From the NCBI GenBank assembly GCA_029009055.1, contig JAQXJR010000043.1, positions 19,450 to 83,449 of the forward strand: a DNA stretch of 64,000 nucleotides, written 5' to 3'. Origin of the DNA: Eubacteriales bacterium (GTDB taxonomy: Bacteria > Bacillota > Clostridia > Peptostreptococcales > Anaerovoracaceae). The notes below the pieces were generated by a model. The model searched no databases. It was given only the letters and a program-made list of their open reading frames with translations, and was not told where the DNA came from. This document shows, one piece after another, positions 1 through 9,197 of the stretch. A program made the translations under genes and the position numbers. Numbering within the stretch: the first letter of the stretch is position 1; every line of letters starts with the position of its first letter.

Positions 1-1
1 C

Positions 2-223
2 GGCATAACATCTATTGCCTTACCTTGCATATCTACAGGAGCGTTCGGCTATCCGGCTGAGGACGCGGCAGATATCGCTATACCGACTGTGCTTGAGTGG
101 ATCAGCGATAACGATGATTATGACCTGAATGTTACATTCTGCGTCCACGATGAGGATACTTATGATATGTATAAGGGCTTCCTGGACCAGATATTCGACA
201 GCAGCGATACAGATGAGCAGTAA
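2..223 (+). CDS. Macro-domain (ADP-ribose-binding) protein, C-terminal part
   Basis: The reading frame is open from the window edge to a TAA, so the 5' part is missing. The visible 73 residues begin with a stretch containing LPCISTGAFGYP, which matches the phosphate-binding loop of macro domains of the YmdB/O-acetyl-ADP-ribose deacetylase type, followed by VTFCVHDEDTYDMY, the last strand and helix of that fold. Known members bind ADP-ribose or remove it from O-acetyl-ADP-ribose or proteins. Its last codons overlap the start of addA by 11 bases, so the two are probably cotranscribed and translationally coupled. Family assignment is confident; substrate is not known. Confidence 0.85.
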   Translation, partial: GITSIALPCISTGAFGYPAEDAADIAIPTVLEWISDNDDYDLNVTFCVHDEDTYDMYKGFLDQIFDSSDTDEQ

Positions 224-3200
224 AGAAGAAAAGAAAATAAAAAGCGGCAGAAGCTGGACGCCGGAGCAGGAGAAGGCCATATCCCACACGGGAGATGACA
301 TGCTCGTTTCGGCGGCGGCGGGAGCCGGTAAGACGGCGGTCATGGTAGAGCGCGTCATAAGGATCATAGCTGACGGGTCCGTTCCCGTCACAGATCTTCT
401 AGTCGTGACATTTACTAAGGCCGCCGCTTCTGAAATGAAGGAGAAGATCAGGACAGCCCTGAAGAAGAGAGCCAGAGAGGAAGAGGACCGCGCGAGATCC
501 GCCTTCTTCCGGGAGCAGATATCCAGGCTGGAAGAAGCGGACATATCCACGTTCGACTCTTTCACACGCCGGGTGATAAAGCAGTTTTTTTACCTGATAG
601 ACGCCGATCCGGGTTCACGTGTGGCGGATACGGCAGAATCGGAAGTTCTGAAGCAGGATTCGCTGGATGATTTACTGCGCATGGAATTCGAGGAAGACAG
701 GCCCGATTTCATAAGCTTTCTCGACCATTACACGAATGAGAAAGACGTCGATACTGCCCGAACCATGATAAGCTCTCTATATGAAACCATGGCTTCTCTT
801 CCGGATGGCGAAAGCCTCCTGGATAAGTACGCTTCCGAGCAGGCGCTTCCTAAGGATGAATTCGAGAAGACGGATTCATTCCATGAGATAATGAACGTTA
901 TAGCCGGCAGGGTCGATGACGCGCTGAAAATGGCCGACAGAGCGATGCTGGTGCTTGATAACGCCGGCTGTCCGGATATGGCCGCGGGCGTGAAGAGTGA
1001 AAGGGATCAGATAGAGGGCATAAGGGACGCGGCTCTCGAGGGAGATCTCGAGAGATTCTACGACCTCGCGACGGGCTATTCTAAGCTTACATTACGAGCA
1101 AAGAAAAATGAGAAGGACGCTTACGCGGGCGTTAAGGATCTGATCACGCTTCTCAGGAATAAAGGCTATAACGAAATAATGAAGGAGATAGTCGGATACG
1201 CTAGCTCCGGCAGCGGCTATTACGATGATCTAAGGCTTTCTGCCAGGGGAGCCGCGACGCTGGTCCGTCTGGTGAAAAGGCTGGATTCTATATATTCGGA
1301 GAAGAAAGCGGAGCGGGCAGTCATAGACTTCTACGACATGGAAAGCCTTTGCTATAAGATACTATGTCACGAAGAAGCCGCTGACTACTATAAGAAAAAG
1401 TATAAATACATTTTCATAGATGAGTATCAGGATACCAGCGTAATGCAGGAGGCCATCATAGGGAAGATAACTTCCGGCGGGAACCTGTTCATGGTCGGCG
1501 ATATCAAGCAGTCTATATATGGTTTCAGGCAGGCGAGGCCGGAAATATTCCTGGAGAAATATAAGGCATATCCTTCTGAGCCGGATGATAGCCACAGGAT
1601 AAAAGTAGAGCTGAATAAGAACTTCAGGAGCAGACCGAATGTCATAAAGGGCATAAACAGTATATTCCGGGATATAATGGACGGCTACGATGATGCCGCC
1701 GCCTTACACCCGGGACTGGAAGAAGGCGCTTACCCGGATGCCGGGGAAATCCACACTCTCGTTCTGGATACGGGAGGCGCGCCTGATGATAAGGAGCCTA
1801 AAGACCCGGAGAAAGATCAGGATAAGGAAGTTGAGGACCCGAAGGGAGTTCAGAAAGCTTTGGCTTTGCTCGGTATAGGTGAGCATAAGGATAGACCTGA
1901 GTACACAGCCGGGGAGCTTGAGATATACGAGACCGCTAAACTGGTGAAGCGGCTGCTTAAGGAGAGGATACGTGATGATAAGGGTCGGGAGCGGTTCGTC
2001 AGGTATTCTGACATAGTGATCATACTGAGGGGCATAAGGTCCAGGGCTGAGGATTTCAGGAAGATATTCAGCGAGGAGGGTGTGCCTCTATATGTCGATG
2101 ATAAGGACGGTTTCCTTAAGACGAGTGAGATCGGAGTGTTCACAGACCTCCTGACCATAATAGATAACAGGTATCAGGATCTTCAGCTCATCAGCGTTTT
2201 AAGGGGAGTTTTCCGCTTCTCGGAGGCTGAGCTGGCCATGATAAGGAAGCTTAGGCCGACCGGAAGTTACGCTGAAGCCGCTATGGGAATAGCCGGGATA
2301 TTAAATGATGGAGAAAACGAAGCTGACGCGGGTGTTCAGGCGCTGGGCGCGTTGAGCGGCGGAGAGAGTAGAGCTTTAAGCCTGAAGCTTAAGAATGTAT
2401 TCGACAGTCTGGATAAGTGGCATGAGATGTCCATATCCATGCCGCTGGGCATGTTCGTCTGGAGGCTCATGACTGAGAGCGGCTATTATCTTTTAACCGG
2501 AATGATGCCGGACCCTGAGAGAAGACAGGCGAATCTGAGGCTGTTAGCCGACAGGGCGGGGAGTTTCGCCAGGGACAGACAGGTGTCTCTGTACGATTTC
2601 CTCAGATATATAGACGCCATGAAAAACGGCGACTTCGATATGCCGCAGGCTGTGACCATAGGTGAAAATGACGATGTCGTAAGGCTCATGACCATACACC
2701 ATAGTAAGGGACTGGAGTTCCCGATCGTTATAACGGGTGGCCTGGGGAATAGGCTCACTTATACAGGCTCTAAGAAGCCTGTCCTATTCGATGATAAGAT
2801 GGGTATAGGACTTAAGCCACGCGATACAGAGACATATTTAGAGCGGAAATCTATCGTATACCTGGCGGACGAGCTTAAGCTCGCCAGATCTGAGATAGAA
2901 GAGCAGCTCAGGGTCCTGTATGTGGCTCTGACCAGGGCTCAACAGAGGCTTTATCTGATAGGTGGCGTTAAGGAACTAGATAAGTTCCGGGCTCGTATGG
3001 AAGCGGGGATCATGGACCCAAGCACATACTATGATATGATGGACGTCTTCCCGAATATCGAGTATATAAAGGCGTCCGGTCCTACTGATGGCGCGGCTGA
3101 TATAGAGGCGGCTGACGGCGGTAGGTTAAGCCTAAGCGAGGAAGATATAGATGAGGAAGTTAAGAGGCGCTTAGACTACGAGTACGAGTATAAGGGCGCT

Positions 3201-3893
3201 TCCGACCTTAAGCTTAAATACTCCGTTAGTGAGATAAACAGGGAGTATGACGAGCGCCGTTTATCCGGGCAGGAGCTTAAGCTGAGCTCTGACGACGAGG
3301 AACTCATGAAGAAGCTGAGCGAGCCTGAAAACCAGGATGACGTTCCGGCCTTCATAAGGGGCGAAGCTAACATAACAGCCGCCAGAAGAGGAACCATATA
3401 CCACACGATCATGGAGCATCTAGACTTCGTGGAAGCTGAGAACCGGGGAATGGATTATATCCATGAGAAAACTGCTGAAATGACGAGTCTGGGCATAATA
3501 TCCGAAGATGAGCTTTTTGCCGTTAACTTATCACGCGTGAGCGCTTTCTTTAAGACAGAAGAAGGGAAGAAGTGCGTGGAAGCGGCTGAAAGTGGCTCTT
3601 TGCAAAGGGAGCAGCCGTTCGTGCTCCGAGTGGCTATGTCGGGCGAGCATTGTTATATCCAGGGAATAATAGACTGCTGGTATGAGGATGAGAAGGGGCT
3701 CGTGCTCATAGACTATAAGAGCAGCAGGATAGACCATAGACATCTGGCGGAGGAGAAAGCCAGGGTAGCAGAGACATACGCGGCGCAGATGCGGATATAC
3801 AGGCAGGCTCTGGAAGAGGCTACAGGTAAGAAAGTTTATAAGACCCTGCTTTACCTGTTCGGAGCGAATGATTTCGTAGAAGTAAGCGGCTGA
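213..3893 (+). CDS. addA: ATP-dependent helicase/nuclease subunit A (AddA)
   Basis: Encodes a 1226-residue UvrD/RecB-type helicase-nuclease, the A subunit of the AddAB complex that resects double-strand breaks and loads RecA. Visible motifs: WTPEQ (Q-motif region, about residue 15), Walker A AAAGAGKT (about 34-41), Walker B/motif II IDEYQDTS, motif V-like TIHHSKGLEFP, motif VI VALTRAQQRL, and a C-terminal PD-(D/E)xK nuclease with GIIDCWYEDE...LIDYKSSR. Length is normal for clostridial AddA (about 1200). I chose the ATG at 213 because the longer frame would run far into the macro-domain gene and family proteins start just before WTPEQ. addB is not in the window and would be expected upstream. 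No strong Shine-Dalgarno is present, consistent with coupling to the upstream gene. Confidence 0.95.
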   Translation: MSSKEEKKIKSGRSWTPEQEKAISHTGDDMLVSAAAGAGKTAVMVERVIRIIADGSVPVTDLLVVTFTKAAASEMKEKIRTALKKRAREEEDRARSAFFREQISRLEEADISTFDSFTRRVIKQFFYLIDADPGSRVADTAESEVLKQDSLDDLLRMEFEEDRPDFISFLDHYTNEKDVDTARTMISSLYETMASLPDGESLLDKYASEQALPKDEFEKTDSFHEIMNVIAGRVDDALKMADRAMLVLDNAGCPDMAAGVKSERDQIEGIRDAALEGDLERFYDLATGYSKLTLRAKKNEKDAYAGVKDLITLLRNKGYNEIMKEIVGYASSGSGYYDDLRLSARGAATLVRLVKRLDSIYSEKKAERAVIDFYDMESLCYKILCHEEAADYYKKKYKYIFIDEYQDTSVMQEAIIGKITSGGNLFMVGDIKQSIYGFRQARPEIFLEKYKAYPSEPDDSHRIKVELNKNFRSRPNVIKGINSIFRDIMDGYDDAAALHPGLEEGAYPDAGEIHTLVLDTGGAPDDKEPKDPEKDQDKEVEDPKGVQKALALLGIGEHKDRPEYTAGELEIYETAKLVKRLLKERIRDDKGRERFVRYSDIVIILRGIRSRAEDFRKIFSEEGVPLYVDDKDGFLKTSEIGVFTDLLTIIDNRYQDLQLISVLRGVFRFSEAELAMIRKLRPTGSYAEAAMGIAGILNDGENEADAGVQALGALSGGESRALSLKLKNVFDSLDKWHEMSISMPLGMFVWRLMTESGYYLLTGMMPDPERRQANLRLLADRAGSFARDRQVSLYDFLRYIDAMKNGDFDMPQAVTIGENDDVVRLMTIHHSKGLEFPIVITGGLGNRLTYTGSKKPVLFDDKMGIGLKPRDTETYLERKSIVYLADELKLARSEIEEQLRVLYVALTRAQQRLYLIGGVKELDKFRARMEAGIMDPSTYYDMMDVFPNIEYIKASGPTDGAADIEAADGGRLSLSEEDIDEEVKRRLDYEYEYKGASDLKLKYSVSEINREYDERRLSGQELKLSSDDEELMKKLSEPENQDDVPAFIRGEANITAARRGTIYHTIMEHLDFVEAENRGMDYIHEKTAEMTSLGIISEDELFAVNLSRVSAFFKTEEGKKCVEAAESGSLQREQPFVLRVAMSGEHCYIQGIIDCWYEDEKGLVLIDYKSSRIDHRHLAEEKARVAETYAAQMRIYRQALEEATGKKVYKTLLYLFGANDFVEVSG

Positions 3894-3948
3894 AGAGGCC
3901 CGGGAATCGTACGATGACCGAGGCGTCGTAATAAGGGGGGAAGAAGAG

Positions 3949-4797
3949 ATGAGTACAGTGATTTTCGAAGGCGGAGCTATGAGGGGGATATTTACCGCCG
4001 GCGTCATAGATTATTTTCTCGACCGAGGAATAAAATTCGATAACGTTATAGGTGTGTCCGCGGGAGCCTGCCACGCCTGCAGCTATGTTTCAGGCCAGAG
4101 AGGAAGAGCCTACACCACGTCCACTGAATACCTGAAAGATCCGAGGTACTGCAGTCTGGAGAGCCTGAGAAAAACAGGCGACATGTTCGGCGCCGACTTT
4201 CTCTATAGGGAGATACCGGAGAAGCTCTATCCAATAGATAACGAGGCTTTCATGAATAGCGGCGTTAAATTCCAGGTCGCTGTGACGAACTGCATAACCG
4301 GCGAGGCTGAATATCCATATGTCAGGGACCTCAGCAAAGACATGCAGTACGTGCGGGCTTCCAGCTCTATGCCGGTACTCGCGAGAATGGTGCCGCTTAA
4401 CGGTTACGTTTACATGGATGGGGGCATAGCTGATTCCATCCCGGTAAAACAGGCCGAAAAGCAAGGGAGTTCTAAGAACGTGGTCGTGCTGACACAGCCG
4501 AGAGGCTATCGTAAGAAGAAAGCTTCACCCCTGATAATGTCAGTGATAAAGGCGAAGTACAGGGATTACCCGCAGATGATAAAAGCCTTGGAAAGCAGAA
4601 CGGAAGTCTATAATGATACTTTGGACTATATCGACAGGGAAGAGAAGGCGGGCAGGTTGTTCGTCATAGCGCCCCTGGGCTCTCTCGACATAGGAAGGAC
4701 AGAGAAAAATAAGGCTAAGCTTAAGAAAGCGTATAACGAAGGCTATTTCGTGGCGGAAGGATTGGGAGACAGGCTGAAAGCCTATTTGGCGGAATGA
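3949..4797 (+). CDS. Patatin-like phospholipase family protein
   Basis: A 282-residue cytoplasmic alpha/beta hydrolase of the patatin/RssA-YlaK type. The oxyanion-hole loop GGAMRG is at residues 8-13, the nucleophile elbow GVSAG with Ser37 follows, and the dyad Asp is in MDGGIADSIPV (about residue 163). Known relatives hydrolyse acyl esters of lipids; substrate here is unknown. No signal peptide or membrane segment is evident. A strong purine-rich ribosome site (AAGGGGGGAAGAAG) precedes the ATG. It lies 55 bases after addA in the same orientation and ends before a shared terminator with gdhA. Confidence 0.88.
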   Translation: MSTVIFEGGAMRGIFTAGVIDYFLDRGIKFDNVIGVSAGACHACSYVSGQRGRAYTTSTEYLKDPRYCSLESLRKTGDMFGADFLYREIPEKLYPIDNEAFMNSGVKFQVAVTNCITGEAEYPYVRDLSKDMQYVRASSSMPVLARMVPLNGYVYMDGGIADSIPVKQAEKQGSSKNVVVLTQPRGYRKKKASPLIMSVIKAKYRDYPQMIKALESRTEVYNDTLDYIDREEKAGRLFVIAPLGSLDIGRTEKNKAKLKKAYNEGYFVAEGLGDRLKAYLAE

Positions 4798-4863
4798 GCC
4801 GGACGGCATGAACGCAGGTTGGCTTTGCTGTAGTAGAAAACAACTGAAAAACATGATTTTACG

Positions 4864-4894
4864 AAAAAGGAGCCTCGAAAGGCTCCTCTTTTCG
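4864..4894. terminator. Bidirectional terminator between patatin gene and gdhA
   Basis: Perfect 8-bp stem AGGAGCCT/AGGCTCCT (4868-4875 and 4880-4887) with a CGAA tetraloop, flanked by an A-run on the left and a T-run on the right. It can stop transcription from both converging genes. Confidence 0.85.
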
Positions 4895-4916
4895 TGTGTA
4901 TAAGGATGAATGGGAA

Positions 4917-6260
4917 CTATACGATACCCTCAGCCATCATAGCGTTAGCGACTCTCTCGAATCCGGCGATGTTAGCGCCTGCTACGAGGTCGTATCCCAG
5001 ACCGTATACAGCGCTTGCTTCCTCGCACTGACGGTGGATGTTGACCATGATCTTCTCAAGCTGGTCATAAACTTCTTCAGGTGTGAAGAATGTATGCTGA
5101 GCGTCCTGGCTCATCTCTATGCAGGAGCATGCTACTCCGCCGGCATTAGCTGCCTTAGCAGGTCCGATGATGACGCCGTTCTCCTTCAGGTAAGCGACAG
5201 CTTCCGGAGTAGTAGGCATGTTAGCTGCTTCGCAGAGGTACTTAGCTCCGTTAGCTACGATCTGCTTAGCGTCTTCGAGTGTGATCTCGTTCTGTGTAGC
5301 GCATGGAATGTAAATATCAGCAGGAACTTCCCAAGGCTTCTTATCAGGAATGAATTCAGCGTTCTCATACTTATCAGCGTATGGTGAGCACTTTCTGTTT
5401 CCGGATGCTCTCAGGTCGAGCAGGTAATCTACCTTATCTCCTTCTACGCCGTCCTTATCGAGGACATAGCCCTCGTGGTTGGAGATGGTGATGACTTTAG
5501 CGCCGAACTCGTTCAGTTTCTTAATGGTTCCCCATGTTACGTTTCCGTAACCGGATACTACTACTGTCTTTCCTTCCAGTGTGTCTCCGAAGTGCTTCAG
5601 CATCTCTCTTAAGAAGAATACGACGCCGTAGCCAGTAGCTTCAGCTCTTCCGGCGAGTCCGCCGAATGTGAGGCCCTTACCGGACAGAGCGCCTTCATAT
5701 CGGTTAGTCAGCTTCTTATACTGGCCGAACAGGTAGCCGATCTCTCTTCCGCCTACACCGATGTCTCCCGCAGGAACGTCTGTGTTAGGTCCGATGTGTC
5801 TATAAAGCTCGCTCATGAATGACTGGCAGAATCTCATGACTTCAGCGTCAGATTTACCGCTAGGATCGAAGTCTGAACCGCCCTTACCGCCGCCGATAGG
5901 AAGTCCTGTCAGAGCGTTCTTGAATATCTGCTCGAATCCGAGGAACTTAATGATTCCTGGATATACGTTAGACGCGAATCTCAGACCGCCCTTATAAGGT
6001 CCGAGCGCACTGTTGAACTCGTATCTGTAACCCCTGTTCACGTGTACCTTACCATTATCGTCTACCCATGGCACTCTGAACTGGATGCCTCTTTCAGGCT
6101 CGATCAGTCTTTCTACCAGGCCGGATTCGATGTACTCAGGATGAGCCTCGAGGAGCGGTTCTACAGAAGTGAGCACCTCTGTTACTGTCTCCAGGAATTC
6201 AGGCTCGTGTGGATAATGTTCTTTCGCAATATCAATATACTGCTGAGCTAAATTTCCCAT
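4917..6260 (-). CDS. gdhA: NADP-specific glutamate dehydrogenase
   Basis: A 447-residue hexameric-type glutamate dehydrogenase that interconverts 2-oxoglutarate plus ammonia and glutamate. Key stretches: PYKGGLRFASNVYP and LPIGGGKGGSDFDP (substrate-binding Lys residues and glycine loop), VPAGDIGVGGREIGYLFGQY, and a Rossmann domain with VSGYGNVTWGTIKKL. Length is typical of the bacterial 50-kDa NADP-type enzymes. The ATG at 6260 is preferred over an in-frame GTG nine bases upstream because AGAGGG lies 8 bases before it. Single-gene unit with its own promoter at 6318-6346 and a terminator at 4864-4894. NADP specificity is inferred from overall family resemblance. Confidence 0.95.
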   Translation of the reverse strand: MGNLAQQYIDIAKEHYPHEPEFLETVTEVLTSVEPLLEAHPEYIESGLVERLIEPERGIQFRVPWVDDNGKVHVNRGYRYEFNSALGPYKGGLRFASNVYPGIIKFLGFEQIFKNALTGLPIGGGKGGSDFDPSGKSDAEVMRFCQSFMSELYRHIGPNTDVPAGDIGVGGREIGYLFGQYKKLTNRYEGALSGKGLTFGGLAGRAEATGYGVVFFLREMLKHFGDTLEGKTVVVSGYGNVTWGTIKKLNEFGAKVITISNHEGYVLDKDGVEGDKVDYLLDLRASGNRKCSPYADKYENAEFIPDKKPWEVPADIYIPCATQNEITLEDAKQIVANGAKYLCEAANMPTTPEAVAYLKENGVIIGPAKAANAGGVACSCIEMSQDAQHTFFTPEEVYDQLEKIMVNIHRQCEEASAVYGLGYDLVAGANIAGFERVANAMMAEGIV

Positions 6261-6317
6261 ATAAAACACCCTCTTTTTAAGTTTTTTGCGCGAAATTTCA
6301 GCGCTGTTGACCTTGTC

Positions 6318-6346
6318 ATTATATCATCTGGGATTTTTGCGGTAAA
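6318..6346 (-). promoter_or_regulatory. gdhA promoter (extended -10)
   Basis: On the minus strand, TTTACC (6346-6341), 17 bases, then TATAAT (6323-6318) preceded by TGA, giving an extended -10 TGATATAAT. Start would fall about 50 bases before the gdhA ATG. Confidence 0.65.
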
Positions 6347-6602
6347 GGCTTTCAAATAAAAACATTTTCATAAAAAGGCGATATAATTTGTTGTGACGAA
6401 TATAAAATGACGAGAATATTGCAATTTACACACAAATTAGCTGTTGGATTTCCGTTTGCCGAATCAAAAAAACATGAAATTTTTGTTAAAAATACATTTT
6501 AGAAACCAAGATCCTCCTCAGGTTGCCCGGAGGGATGTTCTATGTCCGGCTTTGCTCGGTGAAATAAGCCATTTTCAAGTCCCTCAGCAAAGTGATTTCA
6601 GG

Positions 6603-6631
6603 TTGTCATTTCTAATGCCTTGGAATATAAT
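6603..6631 (+). promoter_or_regulatory. mgtE leader promoter
   Basis: TTGTCA (6603-6608), 17-base spacer, TATAAT (6626-6631). Transcription would start near 6638, leaving a leader of about 250 nt before mgtE. The stretch 6347-6602 upstream of it is AT-rich and holds two GCAAAG/CTTTGC motifs (6550-6555, 6586-6591) but no gene I can support. Confidence 0.7.
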
Positions 6632-6671
6632 TAATGCATATGATTTAACGAAAATAATGGGAAAAAGAGGT

Positions 6672-6770
6672 GAGAACATGGATAACAGCGTTCCTTTACC
6701 AGACAGCGGAAACGCGGATAAACACCGAATACGCGGTAACTCGGAAAACATTACATGTTCTCGTTTTTTT
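6672..6770 (+). promoter_or_regulatory. Terminator-type hairpin with internal folds in the mgtE leader
   Basis: GAGAACATG (6672-6680) pairs perfectly with CATGTTCTC (6754-6762), which is followed directly by GTTTTTTT (6763-6770), the layout of an intrinsic terminator with a large structured top. Inside, GCGTTCC can pair with GGAAACGC (one bulged A) and ACCG with CGGT, suggesting a multi-branch fold. A third copy, GGGAACATGT at 6818-6827, could pair with the same 3' arm. It does not match the conserved core of the M-box Mg2+ riboswitch as I remember it. Role in attenuation is an inference. Confidence 0.55.
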
Positions 6771-6785
6771 GCCATAGGTCTCTGA
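6678..6785 (+). CDS. Possible 35-aa leader peptide (uORF) upstream of mgtE
   Basis: ATG at 6678 follows a good ribosome site (AGAGGTGAG, 6668-6676) and opens a 35-codon frame beginning MDNSVPLPDSGNADKH and ending at TGA 6783-6785. Its start overlaps the 5' arm of the leader hairpin, so a ribosome loading here would keep the terminator stem from forming. The early acidic residue and PLP stretch recall Mg2+-responsive leader peptides such as Salmonella MgtL, but that is analogy only. It may equally be a chance frame. Confidence 0.4.
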   Translation: MDNSVPLPDSGNADKHRIRGNSENITCSRFFAIGL

Positions 6786-6885
6786 TCGTCAGCTGATCTG
6801 ACTGGCAGCCATTCGCCGGGAACATGTGTGTTAGGATACGGAGAATGGGATCATGGATAACACAGCATTGGAAAGGGAGGATTAC

Positions 6886-8256
6886 ATGGATATTTCCATG
6901 GAGAAGATCCTCGACTTTCTGGATCAGAGAAAATATTTCGACGCCAGAGACGAACTGCTGAAATATAACGCCGCCGATATAGCCGATATACTGGAAGATA
7001 TTAACGACGAGGCGGGGCTGAGGATGACAGTCATACTGTTCAGACTGCTTCCTAAGGATATTTCTGTAGACGTCTTTTCATATCTACAGGCCGAAGACCA
7101 GGTGGATCTGGTCAGAGGCATAACAGATAAGGAAATCTCTTTCATAGTCCACGAGTTGGACTTCGATGATAAGATCGATATTCTGGAAGAGCTTCCTGCC
7201 AATCTCGTTAATAAGATCTTAGAGAACACACCTAAAGACGAAAGAAAACTTATAAATACGTTCCTTAACTATCCGGAGAACTCTGCCGGCAGCCTGATGA
7301 CGCCTGAGTACATCAGTCTGAAGCCTGAGTGGACAGTGGGCGACGCCATGAAGCACATTAAGAATGTGGGCATGGACGCAGAGACCATATACACCTGCTA
7401 TGTTAAGGATTTCAGCAGACACCTGATCGGCATCGTGTCTCTCAGCACCATGGTGGTGTCAGATGATGACACTAAGATTGTCGATATCATGCGCACAGAG
7501 TTCGTCAGCGAGAAGGTGAACACAGACCAGGAGGAAGTATCAGACGACTTTAAGAAGTACGGCTACCTGGCTCTTCCTGTCGTGGATATGGAGAACAGAC
7601 TCGTCGGCATCATAACATTCGATGATATCCTGGACGTCATGGAAGATGAGGCGACAGAAGATATCGAGAGGATGAACGGTGTCATCGACTTCGAGAATAA
7701 GGACAGGGGCTACCTGGATATCTCAGTATGGCAGCACGCTAAGAACAGGCTGCCTTGGCTGCTCATCCTTATGGTCGCATATGTCTTCACGGGACGGATC
7801 ATCACCAGTTTCGAGGGTTCACTCTCTAAGGTGATAGCGCTGGTAGCCTACATGCCTATGCTCATGGGAACAGGCGGAAATACCGGCTCCCAGGCATCGA
7901 CCCTTATCATTAGAGGTCTGGCGACCGATGAAGTAGAGCTTAAGGACTGGCTTAAGATACTTTGGAAGGAAATCAGGATAGGGGCCCTCATAGGCGTGAT
8001 CCTGAGCGCTGTGAATTTCCTCAGAGTATGGCTGCTGGACGGCAATCCTATTCCAATAGCCCTGACCGTAAGCTGCGCTATGATATTCATCGTCATATTC
8101 GCGAAGATGCTCGGCAGCATGATACCTATAATAGTAAAGAGGATAAACCTGGACCCGGCGCTCATCGCGAACCCTGCTATTTCATCGGTTTCAGACGCTG
8201 TCGCTCTTTCTATATATTTCCTTATGGCTATGATTTTCCTGGGGAGCATGCTTTAA
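6886..8256 (+). CDS. mgtE: Magnesium transporter MgtE
   Basis: A 456-residue MgtE-family Mg2+ channel. Order of domains: N-terminal superhelical Mg-sensing domain (about 1-120, with LPKDISVDVFSYL), a CBS pair (about 125-250, containing SAGSLMTPEYISL and LVGIITFDDILDVMEDEA), then five membrane helices (about 275-456, including MPMLMGTGGNTGSQAST, the pore-helix motif). The cytosolic domain closes the pore at high Mg2+. The start at 6886 is chosen because AAAGGGAGG lies 6 bases before it; an in-frame ATG at 6853 adds 11 residues but has a poor ribosome site. nnrD follows after one base, so the two are cotranscribed. The long structured leader suggests regulation after transcription initiation. 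Confidence 0.95.
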   Translation: MDISMEKILDFLDQRKYFDARDELLKYNAADIADILEDINDEAGLRMTVILFRLLPKDISVDVFSYLQAEDQVDLVRGITDKEISFIVHELDFDDKIDILEELPANLVNKILENTPKDERKLINTFLNYPENSAGSLMTPEYISLKPEWTVGDAMKHIKNVGMDAETIYTCYVKDFSRHLIGIVSLSTMVVSDDDTKIVDIMRTEFVSEKVNTDQEEVSDDFKKYGYLALPVVDMENRLVGIITFDDILDVMEDEATEDIERMNGVIDFENKDRGYLDISVWQHAKNRLPWLLILMVAYVFTGRIITSFEGSLSKVIALVAYMPMLMGTGGNTGSQASTLIIRGLATDEVELKDWLKILWKEIRIGALIGVILSAVNFLRVWLLDGNPIPIALTVSCAMIFIVIFAKMLGSMIPIIVKRINLDPALIANPAISSVSDAVALSIYFLMAMIFLGSML

Positions 8257-8257
8257 T

Positions 8258-9163
8258 ATGAAAATTATCGATATTACCCGGGATATGATCGGAGACATAC
8301 TGGAACCTAGACCTAGGGATATACATAAAGGTGACTGCGGCAGGGATCTTATTATCGCTGGGGGCGCCGGCATGACAGGCGCCGCTTATTTCTCAGCAAA
8401 GTCAGCCTTAAGATCCGGAGCCGGGCTCGTTTATTCCTGCACATCAGAGGAGAATTTTGCTATAATAAAAACGTTAGTGCCGGAAGCCATATGCCTGACA
8501 TGGGGAGATGCTGAGGCGGAGATCCTTAAGGCAGGCCCGGGCACAGCCAATATAGAGGGCGCGGACTTCAGGAAGAAGAGCTATGACTCCATAGCCTTCG
8601 GTCCGGGGATGGGTACTAGTGACGAGAGTAAGGAACAACTGGCGTTCATCCTGAAGGATTTCTCCGGGCCGCTGGTTATAGACGCTGATGGGCTGAACTG
8701 CCTGGCTCAGGAGCCTGAATTAAGGCGGCTGCTTAATAAATATCGGGGGAATGCCGTTATCACTCCACACGCGGGCGAGGCTGCCAGACTGATAAAATGT
8801 TTGGGCTCTGACATAAGTGTTAAGGACCGCGAGAAGGCTGTGAGGTTCCTGGCTTCGGAGTACGGCGTTACTGCCGTGCTTAAGGGTAGTGGGACTCTGA
8901 TCTGCGATAGTTCTTATCCGGATGTCATATTTAGGAACACTACGGGAAATCCCGGCATGGCTACAGCAGGGTCAGGGGACGTTCTTACAGGAGTCATAAC
9001 AGCGCTTTCCGGTCAGGGATACGATGTGCCGGAGGCTGCTCGAGCCGGTGTGTATTTGCACGGTATGGCAGGCGACCTGGCAGCTGCGGATAAGGGAGAG
9101 TATGGGACCATAGCGTCTGATATACTAGAACACATCCCTGGCGCAATAAAACAGTTTGTTTAG
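8258..9163 (+). CDS. nnrD: ADP/ATP-dependent (S)-NAD(P)H-hydrate dehydratase
   Basis: A 301-residue ribokinase-fold repair enzyme (YjeF C-terminal domain) that dehydrates damaged NADH or NADPH hydrates. Motifs: HKGDCGRDLIIAGGAGMTGAA near the start, FGPGMGTS, VIDADGLN, ITPHAGE, and the catalytic anion-hole motif TTGNPGMATAGSGDVLTG. The usual NnrE epimerase domain is absent, so this is a stand-alone dehydratase. It starts one base after mgtE stops; the only purine-rich site is GGGGAG 11 bases upstream. The downstream tktA follows 34 bases later. Confidence 0.93.
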   Translation: MKIIDITRDMIGDILEPRPRDIHKGDCGRDLIIAGGAGMTGAAYFSAKSALRSGAGLVYSCTSEENFAIIKTLVPEAICLTWGDAEAEILKAGPGTANIEGADFRKKSYDSIAFGPGMGTSDESKEQLAFILKDFSGPLVIDADGLNCLAQEPELRRLLNKYRGNAVITPHAGEAARLIKCLGSDISVKDREKAVRFLASEYGVTAVLKGSGTLICDSSYPDVIFRNTTGNPGMATAGSGDVLTGVITALSGQGYDVPEAARAGVYLHGMAGDLAAADKGEYGTIASDILEHIPGAIKQFV

Positions 9164-9197
9164 TTAATTTTAAGATAAAGCTATTTAAGGAGTAACG

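Noticed and set aside
6638-6885. M-box Mg2+ riboswitch before mgtE
   Set aside because: The conserved M-box core sequences as I remember them are not present, though a terminator-type leader is; kept as an unnamed leader.
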